Assembly (NCBI GenBank): GCA_021521415.1 | Contig: JAIQDT010000674.1 | Span: 682,001 to 746,000, forward strand | DNA length: 64,000 nucleotides | Source: Bidens hawaiensis | Lineage: Eukaryota; Streptophyta; Magnoliopsida; Asterales; Asteraceae | Direction of reading: 5' to 3' | Position numbers and translations under genes: made by a program | Notes under the pieces: model-generated | Told to the model about the DNA's origin: nothing | Databases searched by the model: none | The model's input: only the letters and a program-made list of their open reading frames with translations | Shown: in pieces, positions 45,943 to 58,073 of the stretch | How the letters are laid out: every line of letters begins with the position of its first letter | How positions within the stretch are numbered: position 1 is the stretch's first letter

Positions 45943-46458
45943 TTGAATTTTAATAAACCATATTGACGAGTATTGGCCGATAATAATCCATATTCATTTT
46001 ATTACCACTGGCGGTCTCAAATTTAAAAAAGTTGGCCGTCAATGGTCCTCCGTTAAAAAAGACTTAACGGCGTTATACTTTTTTACGAATTTTAAACTTA
46101 TGTTTTAGGGCTTTTGATCTGAATGAGAATACGAGTCGATTGATATAAAACTTAGCTCGAACCGGTGATCTAAGCGACTTGATTTTTGTTAATTGGAAGT
46201 TCAAACACCCGAATTAAAGCATTGTTTCGGCGTTTGGGAGCAGCGTTTCAAACTAACTTTTACATCAATTGACTCGTATCCTCATTCCGATTAAAAGCTC
46301 TAAAATATTCGTTTGAAATTCGGAAAAAGGTATAACACCGTTAAGTCCTTTTTAGCGGGGGACCATTGGCAGCCAACTTTTTTAAAATTGGGACCGCCAG
46401 TAATGATAAAATAAATAGGGATTATTATCGACCAATACCAGTCGATTAAAATCCAATA
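45943..46458. mobile_element. Palindromic MITE, copy 2
   Basis: It parallels 16281-16817: GTATTGGCCGATAATAATCC at the left pairs with its near-complement at 46415-46445, and the inner arms share GAATACGAGTCGATTGAT and CAATTGACTCGTATCC. It ends about 190 bp before the start codon of the next gene, so it may lie in its promoter. Confidence 0.6.
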
Positions 46459-46649
46459 AACCTTTTATTATTTTATCAATATTAAAAATGACTCGAAAAC
46501 ACATCGTTAAGGCTACGCTAGGGACTTGAATGAGAATCCATGGATGGTGTAAGGACTCATACTGTAGAAAAAACACTCTAATATGTGAAAGATAAGGTGA
46601 ACTGAAAACAAGAGTCAAACACAGCAGTTGATACTTCATAGTTCATACT

Positions 46650-47376
46650 ATGGAAGCTGCAAACAAGTTGGAGATATATGAAGTCGGACCCTGTGAAGAC
46701 CCATACCAATTCGGGTTATCCATTGGCAATCATTTCTCTAAGCTCATAACAAGCAGACTATCCACAGATTCCATCTTTAACAGCCAACTTCTTCCTTTTG
46801 CTCAAACCACACATGCACACTCACTCTTTCAATCTCTCTCAAATAACAACTCCACCAAATTTCCATCTTACTGGAACGAAATGCGAGGAATAGCCGATGG
46901 ATCCGGCGTCCCGTTTCTTCATGTAAGCAATTTGTGATCATTGGCATTTCGGGCTCGTTGCTCGTTTATTATTTATTAATTAAGATAATGCAATTCAAAA
47001 AGGGCTTATGGGGCCGCTTGTTACCCGTTTGATTTCTGTCTAAATGTAAAACGCTATATTTTTGCTTTCTTGAAGCTTAAAATTGATCTTGTAAAAAAAA
47101 ACTGGGGTTAAATAAAAATACATATTAATTTTTTTTTAATATATATATATATATATATAAAAGCTTGGCTAGAGCACGTGTGCATTATCTTAAACCAGCC
47201 GAGCCGAGCTGTGAAATTAATACATAGAACTTCAAAAGTGTCAAAACTTAAAAGATACACTAGGCTTGTTAAAGTTCGACAAGCCTAAACGATCTTCCCA
47301 TACAAGGCTTGAGGTCGGGCTTGATAACTAACGAGCTGTTAGGAATTGGTGAAGCCTTTTGGCTTGTGGTCGATTG

Positions 47377-47424
<48 letters not shown>

Positions 47425-48959
47425 CAACAAAGCCACTGGGACTGAACTATGTAAAATCTTGTGTCGTACATATCGTTTATTATTTTCTATATATTGCGTG
47501 ATAATCGTTTGTTCTCGTTTGCGTGTTGTTTCCGCTGTGCCACTTTGTTCCTAACACGAGCCTTATTTGAGGCTCGGGTTCAATAAGGCTCGGCTCGTTT
47601 TGAGCTATTTGTCGCTCCGATTTCAAGTAGCTCGCGAACGGCTCGGCTCGTTTGCACCCCTGGTTTAATCGTTTCCGTTTCCCCAACTCACACTGATGCT
47701 ATTGTGACAGATCATGATTTTGAACTTTCGGAAAGAGATTCTACCGTTTATTCCAAAGCCGAAAAAGGTTGAAGATGAAGAAACGATAGATGACTGCTCG
47801 GATATTCTTGTTGTTAATGATGCAATGGCTGTTGCAGTTCATAATGAGGATGCTAACGTCGCTCTTGTTGGCCATACGTAAGCTCTAAATTCTAGCTTCA
47901 AAGTTCAAATCCCATGTTTTGTGGTTAAGTGTTCATCTTTTCTTAGATTATCAGATACATTACTGATATTGCAGGTATATGATTAAAGCAGCATTAGCTA
48001 ATGGACTGTGTTACACTGCTTACACCTATGCGGGCGAGCTTCCTAGCTGTGCATTCGGTTTTAATAACAATGGCCTGGTAATAATATTATTGCATAACTG
48101 AAAATCAGATCTCTTTATGTATTTCACGATGCCGACTAATAATAACTACAAATCCTGCAGGCATTTACACTGAACTCGGCACCACCAGCCGAGTCAGAGA
48201 TAGTGGCAGGTGGGATCGGGCGAAACTTCATTTCTAGAGACCTTCTAGAAGCGACAAGTCTCGAGGATGCGATTACCGTAATATTCAGATTACTTTTTTT
48301 TTCATCAAATTTAGGTGATTCAGTAGAAGGTTTGACTTTTTTCTAATATGTTGACTTTTTTGCTGGTTATTTAGAGGATTCGTTCGTCACAAGTTTCAGT
48401 TGGGCATAGCTATAACCTAATGGATGTAAACGTACGTAAGATCTTGAATGTGGAGACTGCATCAAGTCAACGACTCTCGGTTCGTGAAGTTGGGTCAACC
48501 CCTTTCTTCCATGCCAATATGTATCTTCATCTTAAAGTTGACCAGGTAACATACTAACAGTTATTATGGTTAAAGTGACAGCTTCTTTTGTTTTTGGTAA
48601 ATGAAATATTGAATTTTACAATGAAGGTACATGATGAAAACTCAATATGCAGACAGAACAGGGCAGCTTTGCTGCCCAAAAAGTCAAAGCAAGACCTTAT
48701 TTCACTTCTTGGAGACACATGTGATCATAAGTATCCTATCTTCATGCAAGGTACATCAGTAAAAACCATCTATAAATGTCACATGATATAAAATTATGAA
48801 TTTATGATCCAATGTTATCGGTATTTATATTGCAAATCTTCAGGGCCAACTCTTTACACGCTGTGTACGGCTGTGATTGATTTAGATGAACGAACATTAT
48901 CAATAACCGAAGCTAATCCTAGAAAGGGCGAAGTTTCTTACGTTTTCAATATGGCTTGA
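46650..48959 (+). CDS. C45-type Ntn hydrolase / acyl-CoA:6-aminopenicillanate acyltransferase-like protein
   Basis: Seven exons, all with GT-AG borders and continuous phase: 46650-46922, 47711-47877, 47975-48077, 48161-48277, 48375-48545, 48627-48750, 48844-48959, giving 356 residues. The start MEAANKLEIYEVGPCEDPYQ is typical of the plant members. Cys120 in DDCSDILVVND is the likely nucleophile exposed by self-cleavage, as in peptidase C45 enzymes, and HNEDAN (about 134-139) follows as the usual active-site strand. Later conserved text includes YAGELPSC, GFNNNGLAFTLNS, GHSYNLMD, ANPRKGEVSYVFNM. The fungal relative moves acyl chains onto penicillin precursors; the plant substrate is not known. 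No signal peptide is evident. Intron 1 (788 bp) carries MITE fragments and an AAT repeat. Confidence 0.88.
47378..47420 (+). repeat. (AAT)n microsatellite in intron 1 of the C45 gene
   Basis: About 14 uninterrupted AAT units are followed by AAC units. Confidence 0.95.
47550..47668. repeat. hAT MITE end in intron 1
   Basis: GAGGCTCGGGTT, GGCTCGGCTCG and GGCTCGTTTGCACCCCTGGTT form the GAGCCGAGC-rich right end of a common plant non-autonomous hAT element (complement AACCAGGGGTGCAAACGAGC). The left end is eroded. Confidence 0.45.
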
Positions 48960-49174
48960 TCTATTTGATGATTTCCACAATTCTTGTAAGGAATATTTTG
49001 CATATTTTGATAATTTAAAAGCATGTGTGATTCAACCGATACAAGAGATGTACATAATGAAACTCGAACGACATGGTACAATAATAATATGTAGATTATG
49101 CACGCGGAAAACATAAAATGTGAAGCTAAGAACAAGAGACAAGACCTTGTTACTTTTTTACACGTGTGCCCACT

Positions 49175-52100
49175 TTATGTCCTCGTGTTCTTGCTTCGAG
49201 TAACTTTGTTTGACTTTAGGCTACTTTGCTCCTTTGACTCGGGTTTGACTTTGGTTGATGACTCGGAAATCTCGAGATCTTCGGTTGGTAGCTTTGTGGT
49301 CCATCCTCGAACCGGGCTCGGGTGACTTTTCCACATGTGTTTATTAGCCGACTCATCATATTCGTTTCCCGGTTGTAGATGATGGTTTTTTAGTAAACTA
49401 TTCAAATACTTTGTGTTTAGACTAACGTTTTCTTCTGTTATTTCTGTTTGTTGTTCGCCTAATATCGCTTGAGCCATTTGTTCTTCAAACTTCACTTGCA
49501 AACTAGAGGGGTCGCGTGCTGCTTTTTTCTTACCGTTGTCGGGTTTGGTTGTTGAATTTACCGTATCGTCCTTGGCACGGGCCACGGGTTTATCTAGCTC
49601 AAAACAAGGTGAATCACCTCCATTGGAAGAAGCATTTTCATCATCATCACCATCATCAGGAGGTGCACTAGTAGCCAAGTTCATAGGGATTGACTCGAGA
49701 GAATGTCGTCTTCGGGCCGTGGGTCCCACCACTGACCCGGAGCCTGAGCCGAGTTTTTGCATACCTTTTCGTTTCGCTTCTAGAAAAGCCTCGATTTCTG
49801 AGCTTAATTTCTCAACTACTGATATTTTCGTTAATGACGTTTCTTGTTTAATTTGCATTCGTTCGTCTAGCCACGATTCGGAAATATGAAGAATCATTCC
49901 GTCTCGGGCCGATCTATGGTTCGAACCATTCCCTTTATCGAGATTTACATGTTTCAAAGAATGCAACTTGTGTTCATAGTTTTTAATCCGCCAAGCAAAC
50001 TCGTCACAAAGATCTTCCAAAAGTACCCTCAACCGCCTCTCATTTTCCATGTCTTTTAAAGCATTCACGAGGGCTGTTTTCGTCTCGTAAAGCTCGCGGG
50101 CCAGCTTCCGGTGAAGTGTCTCTGATCGTTTTCTTAACTTCCTCTCGTCTTCAAGCTCGTCTCTCACTGATTGAACCGCAGCATTGGCGTGACCTTGTTT
50201 ATCTTCGGTCATTTGCTTCATCAAATGCTCCATTTGGTGACGGTCACGGGCCAGTTCTTTGATCTTGGACCGGGCCAGGTCTAGCTCGCGTTTCAAATCA
50301 CGAACCAGAGTTATATTAGCCGCGTGTAACTCTTCGAGGCTCCAGATACGGTTCAAAACTTTGAGCAGCTCGGTTGATGTTTTGAGACTGTAACTTGTCT
50401 CACCATTTCCACCCCTAAACTCTACCGAACTTGTAGGTGTAACAGCAGGGTTATAAGGTGCAACCTGTGATAAAAATATTAAAATCATCCAATTTTCAAA
50501 CATATACTTCAAATTTATATAGATTAAAATGATTTTGTACCTCCATTGAACTACTGCCATAACTTGCGGGTGAGACTGTGCGTATCGCGTTATGGTTTCT
50601 TTGAATTGCCTGCTGATGTTGCATTAATGATGCTGCAACATGTCTTCTTAAACTACTAGCACTCCCCTACATTCATCACAAACCAAGATTCAAATAATTC
50701 AAACTAAAGTTTATAACTTTATCATGATGGTGCTTTGGTAACAGGGGTGAATCTTGATCAAGATTCAAGAACATATAAAGTATAAACCAAATTAAAGTTT
50801 ACAACTTTATCATGAAAGGCACTTAATGTTGCATAGGTGATGCTGCAACATGTCTTTTTAAACTACAACACTCACCTGCATTCATTATAAACCAAGATTC
50901 ACATAAATCAAATTAAAGTTTACAACTTTATCATGATGGTGGTTTGTAACAGGGGTGAATCACTGATCAAGATTCACGAAAACAAAGACCAATAAAAAGT
51001 TTACAACTTTATCATGAGGGCAGGTTGTAACAGGGGTGAATCATTGATCAAGATTCAAGAAAGCAAACCCAAATTAAAGTTTTCAACTTTATCATGAAAG
51101 ACACTTAATGTTGCATAAGTGATGCTGCAACATATCTTTTTTAATTACTAACACTCCCCTGCATTCATTACAACCCAAGATTAACAGAAATCAAATCAAA
51201 GTTTACAACTTTATCATGATGGTGGTTTGTAACAGGGATGAATCATTGATCAAGATTCAATAACACAAACCCAAACTAAAGTTTACAACTTTATGATGAT
51301 GGTGGTTTGTACAGGCATGAATCACTGATCAAGATTCAAGAACAAATAAACCAAATTAAAGTTTACAACTTTATCATGAAAGACACTTGATGTTGCATAA
51401 GTGATGCTGCAACATGTCTTTTTAAGCTACTAACACTCCCCTACATTCATTACAAACCAAGATTCACAGAAATCAAATTAAAGTTTACAACTTTATCATG
51501 ATGGTGGTTTGTTACAGGATGAATCATTAATCAAGATTCAAGAACACATAAGCCAACAAAAAGTTTACAACTTTATCATGATGGTAGTTTGTAACAGGGA
51601 TGAACCACTGATCCAAGATTCAAGAACACAAACCCAAAATAAAGTTTGCAACTTTATCATGAAAAACAGTTTAAATTAACATAAAAACAGACCCCCACCA
51701 TATACCCACCCACCATAATCATTAATCAACAAATTCCACTAGAAAAAAGTAAAAACAACAATCAATATGTATATCAGATCCAGACTCATAAAATCAAGAA
51801 AACTTTAACTTATGATTACCAGTTCAGGATAAGGATCAGGTTTGTCTTCAAGAAGGTGATGCCTGTGGTGATGATGGTGGTGATGGTGATGGTTCCGCCT
51901 GCTTCCACCACCATGGTGCATTTTAGCAGAAGGTAAGTTGCAGTTATAAATCTCCCAAACAGTAGCACCAAGCTTTCTAGCAGAAACCTTTAAAGGGTGG
52001 TTGCTCTCTAAACCCTTGCTATCTTGCACACCACCACAGTTGCTATCATGCGCACCACCACTGTTGCTAATATGCACAGGGAAGGGCAAAACAGGAGTGA

Positions 52101-52197
52101 CTTGTCCTCCTTTTTTACCAGCTATTTTCTTCAACTTTTGCCCCAAATTCTGCTGCTTTTGGGGTGTTGGTGGCTCCTCTTCATCACACTTTTTCAT
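49175..52197 (-). CDS. Coiled-coil protein of the At5g41620 family
   Basis: Exons are 52197-51820, 50666-50541 and 50464-49175, all in phase 0, giving 597 residues. The N-terminus is basic (KLKKIAGKKGG), then the family motif VSARKLGATVWEIYNCNLPSAKMH and a long His run (HHHHHHHHHRHH). Exon 2 encodes SLRRHVAASLMQHQQAIQRN and SPASYGSSSME, and exon 3 opens VAPYNPAVTPTSSVEF. A coiled coil follows from roughly residue 195 to 345 (SLEELHAANITLVRDLKREL, KSETLHRKLARELYETK, LLEDLCDEFAWRIKNYEHKL). The C-terminal third is polar and disordered. Relatives are called USO1-like and include BRANCHLESS TRICHOME, but this protein's role is unknown. Intron 1 carries an unusual array of exon-2-like copies. Confidence 0.9.
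50667..51680. repeat. Intronic tandem array containing three exon-2-derived pseudo-exons
   Basis: In intron 1 of the coiled-coil gene, blocks of about 280 bp repeat. Each holds a copy of the start of exon 2 with its acceptor: 50824-50880, 51105-51163 and 51388-51444; the real exon 2 matches at 50612-50670. Between them, short units AAGTTTACAACTTTATCATG recur about eleven times with TGATCAAGATTCAAGAA. Copy 51388-51444 still encodes GSVSSLKRHVAASLMQHQ before running to a stop. Copy 51105-51163 has an early stop, and copy 50824-50880 is eroded. Confidence 0.85.
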
Positions 52198-53348
52198 CTA
52201 AAAGCTTTTTTTTTTTTTAACTTTCTCTCTCACCCCACCACCAACTTTTCTCTCACTAGAATACCATACTTCGGTATTTAGTTTTTGTTTTTTTTATTAT
52301 TAAGTTGAGTATATCATGTCATCTGGGAAGGTGGGTTCTTTTGCTTCTGTGTGTCTGTGTTTTTTATCTTTAGTTTCTTGTTGTTCAACCAGGGATGTGA
52401 TTGAATCATATGTGTGGGACCCATGGTGGGCCCCAGTTTTTGGTTTAAATTATGGAAGGTTTGGGCCTTGTGGGGTCCTTTCCATGTATTTGTCCGTTGG
52501 GAAAGGGAAGTTTGGTATAACCAGTCTTTTTCTTACTTTATTTTACCTTTTTATAAAGATTGTTTTTCTTGACATTTTGGTGCACATGATATAAATATGA
52601 ATGATACATCTCTGTATTGAATAAAATTAGGTAAGTTATATTCCTTTGGTTAGTATTTCTAATGTTCTCACTGGTTTTGGTTTTTATACATATGGTATGC
52701 ATCATCCTGTGAACCTACCAGTTCGATCCAGCTAAACGGGTCATTTGGGATCAAACTGGTAGGTTCACATGTTAATCCAATTAGTTCTTACTTACTTTTT
52801 TGAATATTTTTAAGGTAAAAATTAAATAGATCAGATATTTTGTACCAAAAATTAAAACATAAAAGAAAAACAAGCATCAACGGAAACAAAGTACTTGCTT
52901 TACATGCATTCTAGAAAATACCCGTTTTACGTACATTTATATCGATACGAAAAATATAATAAATTCTGTATTAAATGAGGTTTGTTCATATCAACCCGTC
53001 AAAACTTGTGTCATGTTCGTATAGGGTTGAGTGTACTAAGATCAACATTTTCTATACATAAATCACTTAAAATAAATAAACTTTAGATATGTCATTGACA
53101 TGATTCCTAGTCCAATCAGTCAATCTCACATATGGTCTCCACCAAAACAGATGAGTCATAGAAAAACAAGACTGCAAATGCTTCAAATGTTTCATTGCAT
53201 AAAAACCAACAACACATGTTTCCCCACAAAATGAAACATGAGAACATGTATAAAGACAGATACAAAGTTCAAAGATTTCAGATAACCAAATAACAAGATA
53301 TCATTTCTAACAAAACAAAAACAACATAAAACCAGACCACCTCAAATG
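52198..53348. other. Spacer between two minus-strand genes
   Basis: The first 300 bp upstream of 52197 include a poly-T and CTCTC-rich leader, likely 5' UTR and promoter of the coiled-coil gene. A plus-strand frame (52316-52594) has no family features. A hairpin is listed separately. Confidence 0.45.
52709..52768. repeat. Compact 60-bp hairpin
   Basis: The arms GTGAACCTACCAGTTCGATCC and the complement of GGATCAAACTGGTAGGTTCAC match at 20 of 21 positions, with a loop of about 17 nt. It may be a MITE relic. It is short for a plant microRNA precursor but could be transcribed. Confidence 0.6.
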
Positions 53349-55715
53349 TCACATGAACTGCGTCCGAGGTTCAAAGCAAAACCCTGAAAAGATTTCAAGC
53401 GGAAACCGCTTATGCATCGAACACTTCTGCGACCAAAACCATTGTCGCGTATCCATATCGTATATAAGCAAAGCCGTCCCACCGTAACTCTGTATGTATA
53501 TCAAATCACCACCTCCACTACTAGCAAAAACATCGTCCAATTCACCAAAACCTTGAACAAACTTGTGGGGCATTCGGGTAATTTCCGTCCACTCTACCCC
53601 ATCAAGAACCCATATCCCGATTCCCTTAATTACCCCTGGTCGCCTCACCCTCCCGATACCCCCAACAAGCACGAGCTTTCCTTGAACAGTCATTAGCCTC
53701 CCACACGTAAGAGCACATGGTGCTAAAATTACCGATTCGTCCCTCAACATACCAATCAACACTTCAGTATTATCAAGATTGTAAGCTACCAACCCATGAA
53801 GGTTTTGGGGGTTTTGAACATCAATCTGTCTCGTGCAAAAGACCAAAATGTACAAAACGTTGTCACAAATTACACTTACGTCCCCGGGTCTCCACCCTTG
53901 CATAGCCCCTGTTACCAAGGATCGCCACGTCTTTTCCTTCGAATCATAAACGTGGATTGAAACTTTCCATGACACGAAATCATCGGAATCTTGCATTGAC
54001 CTGACGACGGAGATGGTGTACTTTGACTTTGACTGGTCAACGGATAACGCCAATGCGCTATAAACCGGGAAACCCGAGCTCGGTGGGGTCTTTAGAATTT
54101 GATATTCCCGAGTTATGGGATTACAGACATAAATTGATTTACTTCTTTCCTCGTCCAAAAACGATACAAGACCACAAGACGGAGCAATGTTCCACGTGTG
54201 GTGGACCATAAACGGGAGCTCAAAGTTGTACCATTTTCTCTGACCAGAGTCATAAAGATACCCCACAGGTTCAAACGAGCTCGCGAACATGAAGTACCAT
54301 GTTTTATCCGACAAAAGATTAGCATCTTTTAAAGTGAATCTCCGTGAATGAACAATATGTTTCCATCTTTTACACACGCAAGATGCTTTGAACGCCGCAG
54401 ATAACGGAAGGCACGGTAATATTCTTTCGTGAATATCGTTTGGAAGGATATCTATCGAGACGGGCTCTTCAGATTCCCCTTCATTATTAATACTACTATC
54501 CGCCTCAAAAAATTCCAAATTTGGAATGAAAACCCCGGTTCCCTTTGGCTTAACCTCTGGCTCGTCATCCGACCATGAACTACCCTCTGTGGATAAATTC
54601 AGAGAGTCCTGACACACAACAAAACTAAATTTTTTGTGAGCAAAAATAAACCCTTACATGTTTGTTATCGATCTATATCATTATGATGTCACCAAAACCT
54701 GCTTTTTTTAATCCCAAAATTTTTCAGTTATTTTAGACACTCTAAATGACATAACCACATAACGGGGAAGGTTCATGTGCATTTTAGTCTTAACATGAGA
54801 ACGTAGTAAATAATACCAATTTATAAAAAAAAAAGAAAGTAAGAAACAATACCAACTACAATACCAATCTACATAAACAATTATTTATAATAACAAAGGA
54901 AAAAACCTAAAAATTATAACAAAAGAATCAAAATCAAGAATAAAATAATAACAGCAAATACCAACAAATACTTATATCAGCAAAAGAAAAAATATAATAA
55001 TAACAACAAAATATAAATAAGCAAATACTTATAACGTCTCATAATCGAAAATTAGCAAATACAAACAAAAAATAACAGCAAACACTTATAAAAATAAACC
55101 TAATAATAACAGCAAATTAGTTCTCACTGTTTTCATGTTAAGAATAAAATGTATTTGATCATGTTTCATCACATAATTACATAATTAAACTAAATAATTT
55201 GAGTTTTAATAGTTAATCTGATTTGGGTTTAATTAAATTTGAACAAATCACATCATAACGACATAGATCAACTAAATTAACATCAAATTAGCATCCAATT
55301 GAACAAATTAAACAAAATGAAAACAAGGGTTAGGGTTAATATTCATACCATGTTGGGCAATCGATTAACCGGCCTCCAGACTTGCTTCACCCATGGGCGA
55401 TTACCCTGTATTCATCACAATTAAAAACCCACAAGATAACAGTCAATTTGGGAAAATTGAACAAAGCCCACAAAATTTCAGTCAATTTTGGGGAAATTGG
55501 ACAAAACCCACAAATTATTTCTAGGGTTTGAATCAATTTATTAAATTTCTAATTATATTATTATTATTAATTATTATTATTATTGTCGTATGCAAGAAAA
55601 TCGATGGGTATTGTACGGGGGGGTTTGTGGGAGCACTTTGGAAAACGAGGACAGGTGGCGGTGTTTAATTGGTTGGGTGTGCCCACCTGGATTAAAGGTG
55701 GCCAGCAGACAAAAA

Positions 55716-55748
<33 letters not shown>

Positions 55749-58051
55749 TTATACTATATAATAAATAAAACTTTATAAGTGACACATGTCATTATCAAAG
55801 TGATCCTTACAAAAATTTTTCCACCTCTCTCCCATATTAAATACATTTGATATTTCTCTTTCTTATTAATAATTTGTATTTTATTTTTTTACTTTTCAAT
55901 CTTTTATTTTCTTTTTTTAATAATTCTTTCTTGATTTAAAAATTTTAATACCAACATAAATATATTATTTTGTTTTATATAAATATTTAACTTATTAAAT
56001 ATATATGATTATTTACTAAGTCACAAGTCTTTTTCTTTCAACCTTGGAAAGACAAATTCTCTATTGATGTATTCTTAGCGTTTATGTTAACTTAACATGC
56101 GGGTTTCTTTAACCGGTTAAAATATCAAATATGGTTTGGGTCAAAACAATTTATGATTTTCATGAGTTTCGGTCCACGGGTTGGTTTAAAAAAGTAACTT
56201 TTACAACTTTTTTTAATTGACTATTTAATCAACCTATCATTTATGTTAAGTTCATTATCTTGGAAATCCACAAAAATATAAACACTGGAATAAGACAACT
56301 TCTTATATTTGGAATACAAATGTTAGACATTAGCACACTATTAATCATAGATAAATTGACTTCGTATATCCTTATATTATTGAAGACTTCAAAAATATAG
56401 ATTTTTTATTGAGCGAGTTATACTTGCACCAAAAAATGATGCCGACCTTAAAAATCAGCAAACGTTTGCTATCCATGTTTCTGGGATATGAAAAATATTA
56501 CCATTCTTCAGATGGTATCTATTAGACATAAAATGATACGTAAAAGAAAATATTAGTTTCCTGATGTTTTAAATGACCTCAAAATATAAGGTTGTAAAGG
56601 TATAGGTTGGTCCTAAAAGCCGATATTGCTTAAAATATAAACTAGCAAATTGTTCTATGCAATGAAACTAAACTATATGTTAAAGTACAGTATGATAATT
56701 GTGTTATAGAAGCCAAAATCATATCCGGAAGTAATATTGGAACTCACACTTTTATTCTTAAAAAAAATCCTATACCTTTAGATAAAATGATTAATTTCAA
56801 AGAATGAAATTTTTACTTTATTTTTGTTTTGCAATGAAGATTAATAAAAGATAATATCAATTATTATAGATGGTTAGTTTGTTTTTGAGAAAATTTATTT
56901 TAACTCATGGTCAGTGATGTATTACATTATCTAGAGTTAAAAACAGAAAAATGTGGAACTACTAAGTTTTGATATAGAAAGTAAAATCACAAATAAACTA
57001 AAAATATTATGTATAAAGAAATATTTAGAGATTTGTGAATTTTCTAACGACTTTTTATTTCTATATTGTGTAATCTGTAATTTATTATATCATATAATAT
57101 ATCTTTACATCTTTTGAACAAATTTTTTGTATTTCACATTGTGTTATTATTTAATTAATTTACTTATTCTAACCCGTGTGTACACGGGTAGCTAATCTAT
57201 ACTATTTAATAAATAAAGTTTTATAAATGTCACATGTTATCACTATGTTGATCCTTACAAAATTTTTCCTCTTCTCTCTCATATTAAGTACATTTCTCTT
57301 TTTAATATTTCATTTTAATTTTTTAATAAATTCATCCTAATTTAAAAGAATTAATACCATCATAAATATGTAAATATTTTAATATAAAATATATTGCATT
57401 AGTTATTAATATTAGATTTTTATAAGTAACCAATACGAAACGAATGAGTTTCTTTAACCGGTTAAAGTATGAAACATTGCTCATGTCAAAACAGTTTAAA
57501 ATTAGAATGAGTTTTGGTCCACGAGTTGGTTTAAAAAAGTTGTCATTTACAACTAAGTTTTGATATAGGAAATAACAAAGAAATAATTTATGATTTATGA
57601 ATTTTCTAACATTTTATTTCCAAATTGCATAATGTTTAATTTTTTTACCGTATAATATATCTTTAAATATGTGATACATTTTTTTTAACTTCACATTATG
57701 TTATTGTTTAAAACAATTAGTTATTCTTGCCCGTGTGCTACACGGGTAACTAACCTAGTAATAATAATATATCAAGGTTTATTCCTGTCCGCCGATTTTA
57801 ACCCATCGTTATTAGGGTTTCAATGAACAATTTTCAATCTTGTTCGAACCCTAAAAGGCTAAAAGGGTAAAATCAAATTTGTGTTGTTTTCATTTGTTAA
57901 AACAATTGATGTGATGCTAAAAATTGTGAGGATTTTGATTATTAAGATACAAACATTCGTATAAATAAATTACAACAATGAGAAAGATGGATTGTAAGAA
58001 CATGAAAAAAAAAATGAGTACCTTGTATCTTGGTCTCCATGGGAGATGCAT
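53349..58051 (-). CDS. F-box/kelch-type protein, HAWAIIAN SKIRT-like
   Basis: The main exon is 54608-53349 (419 residues and stop). The F-box is at about 50-95 of this part (IDILPNDIHERILPCLPLSA, ASCVCKRWKHIVHSRRF). Kelch-like repeats follow, with signatures close to Arabidopsis HWS: WYFMF, SCGLVSFLD, IYVCNPITRE, ALTCGRLM, GVIKGIGIWVL, GFGELDDVFASSGG, GFCFEPR. As SCF substrate receptor it would bind SKP1; HWS controls organ fusion and microRNA function. The exon has no usable ATG, so upstream exons are needed. Exon 55405-55349 ends exactly with ATG and joins in phase to give MDSLNLST. A further exon 58051-58022 (MHLPWRPRYK) also joins in phase; it may instead be 5' UTR. The long first intron contains Helitrons C and D. 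Confidence 0.85.
54789..55142. repeat. A/C-rich dispersed repeat, copy 2, with terminal inverted repeats
   Basis: It is bounded by CTTAACATGA and its exact complement TCATGTTAAG. The interior is full of AATAACAGCAAA text, as at 43258-43530. It lies in an intron of the F-box gene. No clear target duplication. Confidence 0.5.
55718..55748 (+). repeat. (TAA)n microsatellite at the Helitron C border
   Basis: About nine TAA/AAT units run directly into the 5' end of Helitron C. Confidence 0.9.
55748..57195 (+). mobile_element. Helitron-like element C (1448 bp)
   Basis: The 5' end TTTATACTATATAATAAATAA differs by one base from the TC consensus. The 3' end is the perfect hairpin CCCGTGTGTACACGGG followed by TAG and CTAA, then T. 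It has no Rep/helicase. It is related to 16175-17996. It lies in the putative first intron of the F-box gene. Confidence 0.6.
57196..57758 (+). mobile_element. Helitron-like element D (563 bp), head to tail with C
   Basis: It starts TCTATACTATTTAATAAATAA on the very next base after C's CTAA. It ends with hairpin CCCGTGTGCTACACGGG and then CTAG before T. The interior is a shortened form of C, with shared motifs GTCACATGTTATCA and TTTCTTTAACCGGTTAAA. Confidence 0.6.
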
Positions 58052-58073
58052 ATCAAAGAGAGATTGGGAATTG

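Noticed and set aside
52316..52594. 92-codon plus-strand frame beginning MSSGKVGSFA
   Set aside because: No domain, no homologous feel, and it lies between two minus-strand genes; composition fits random T-rich translation.
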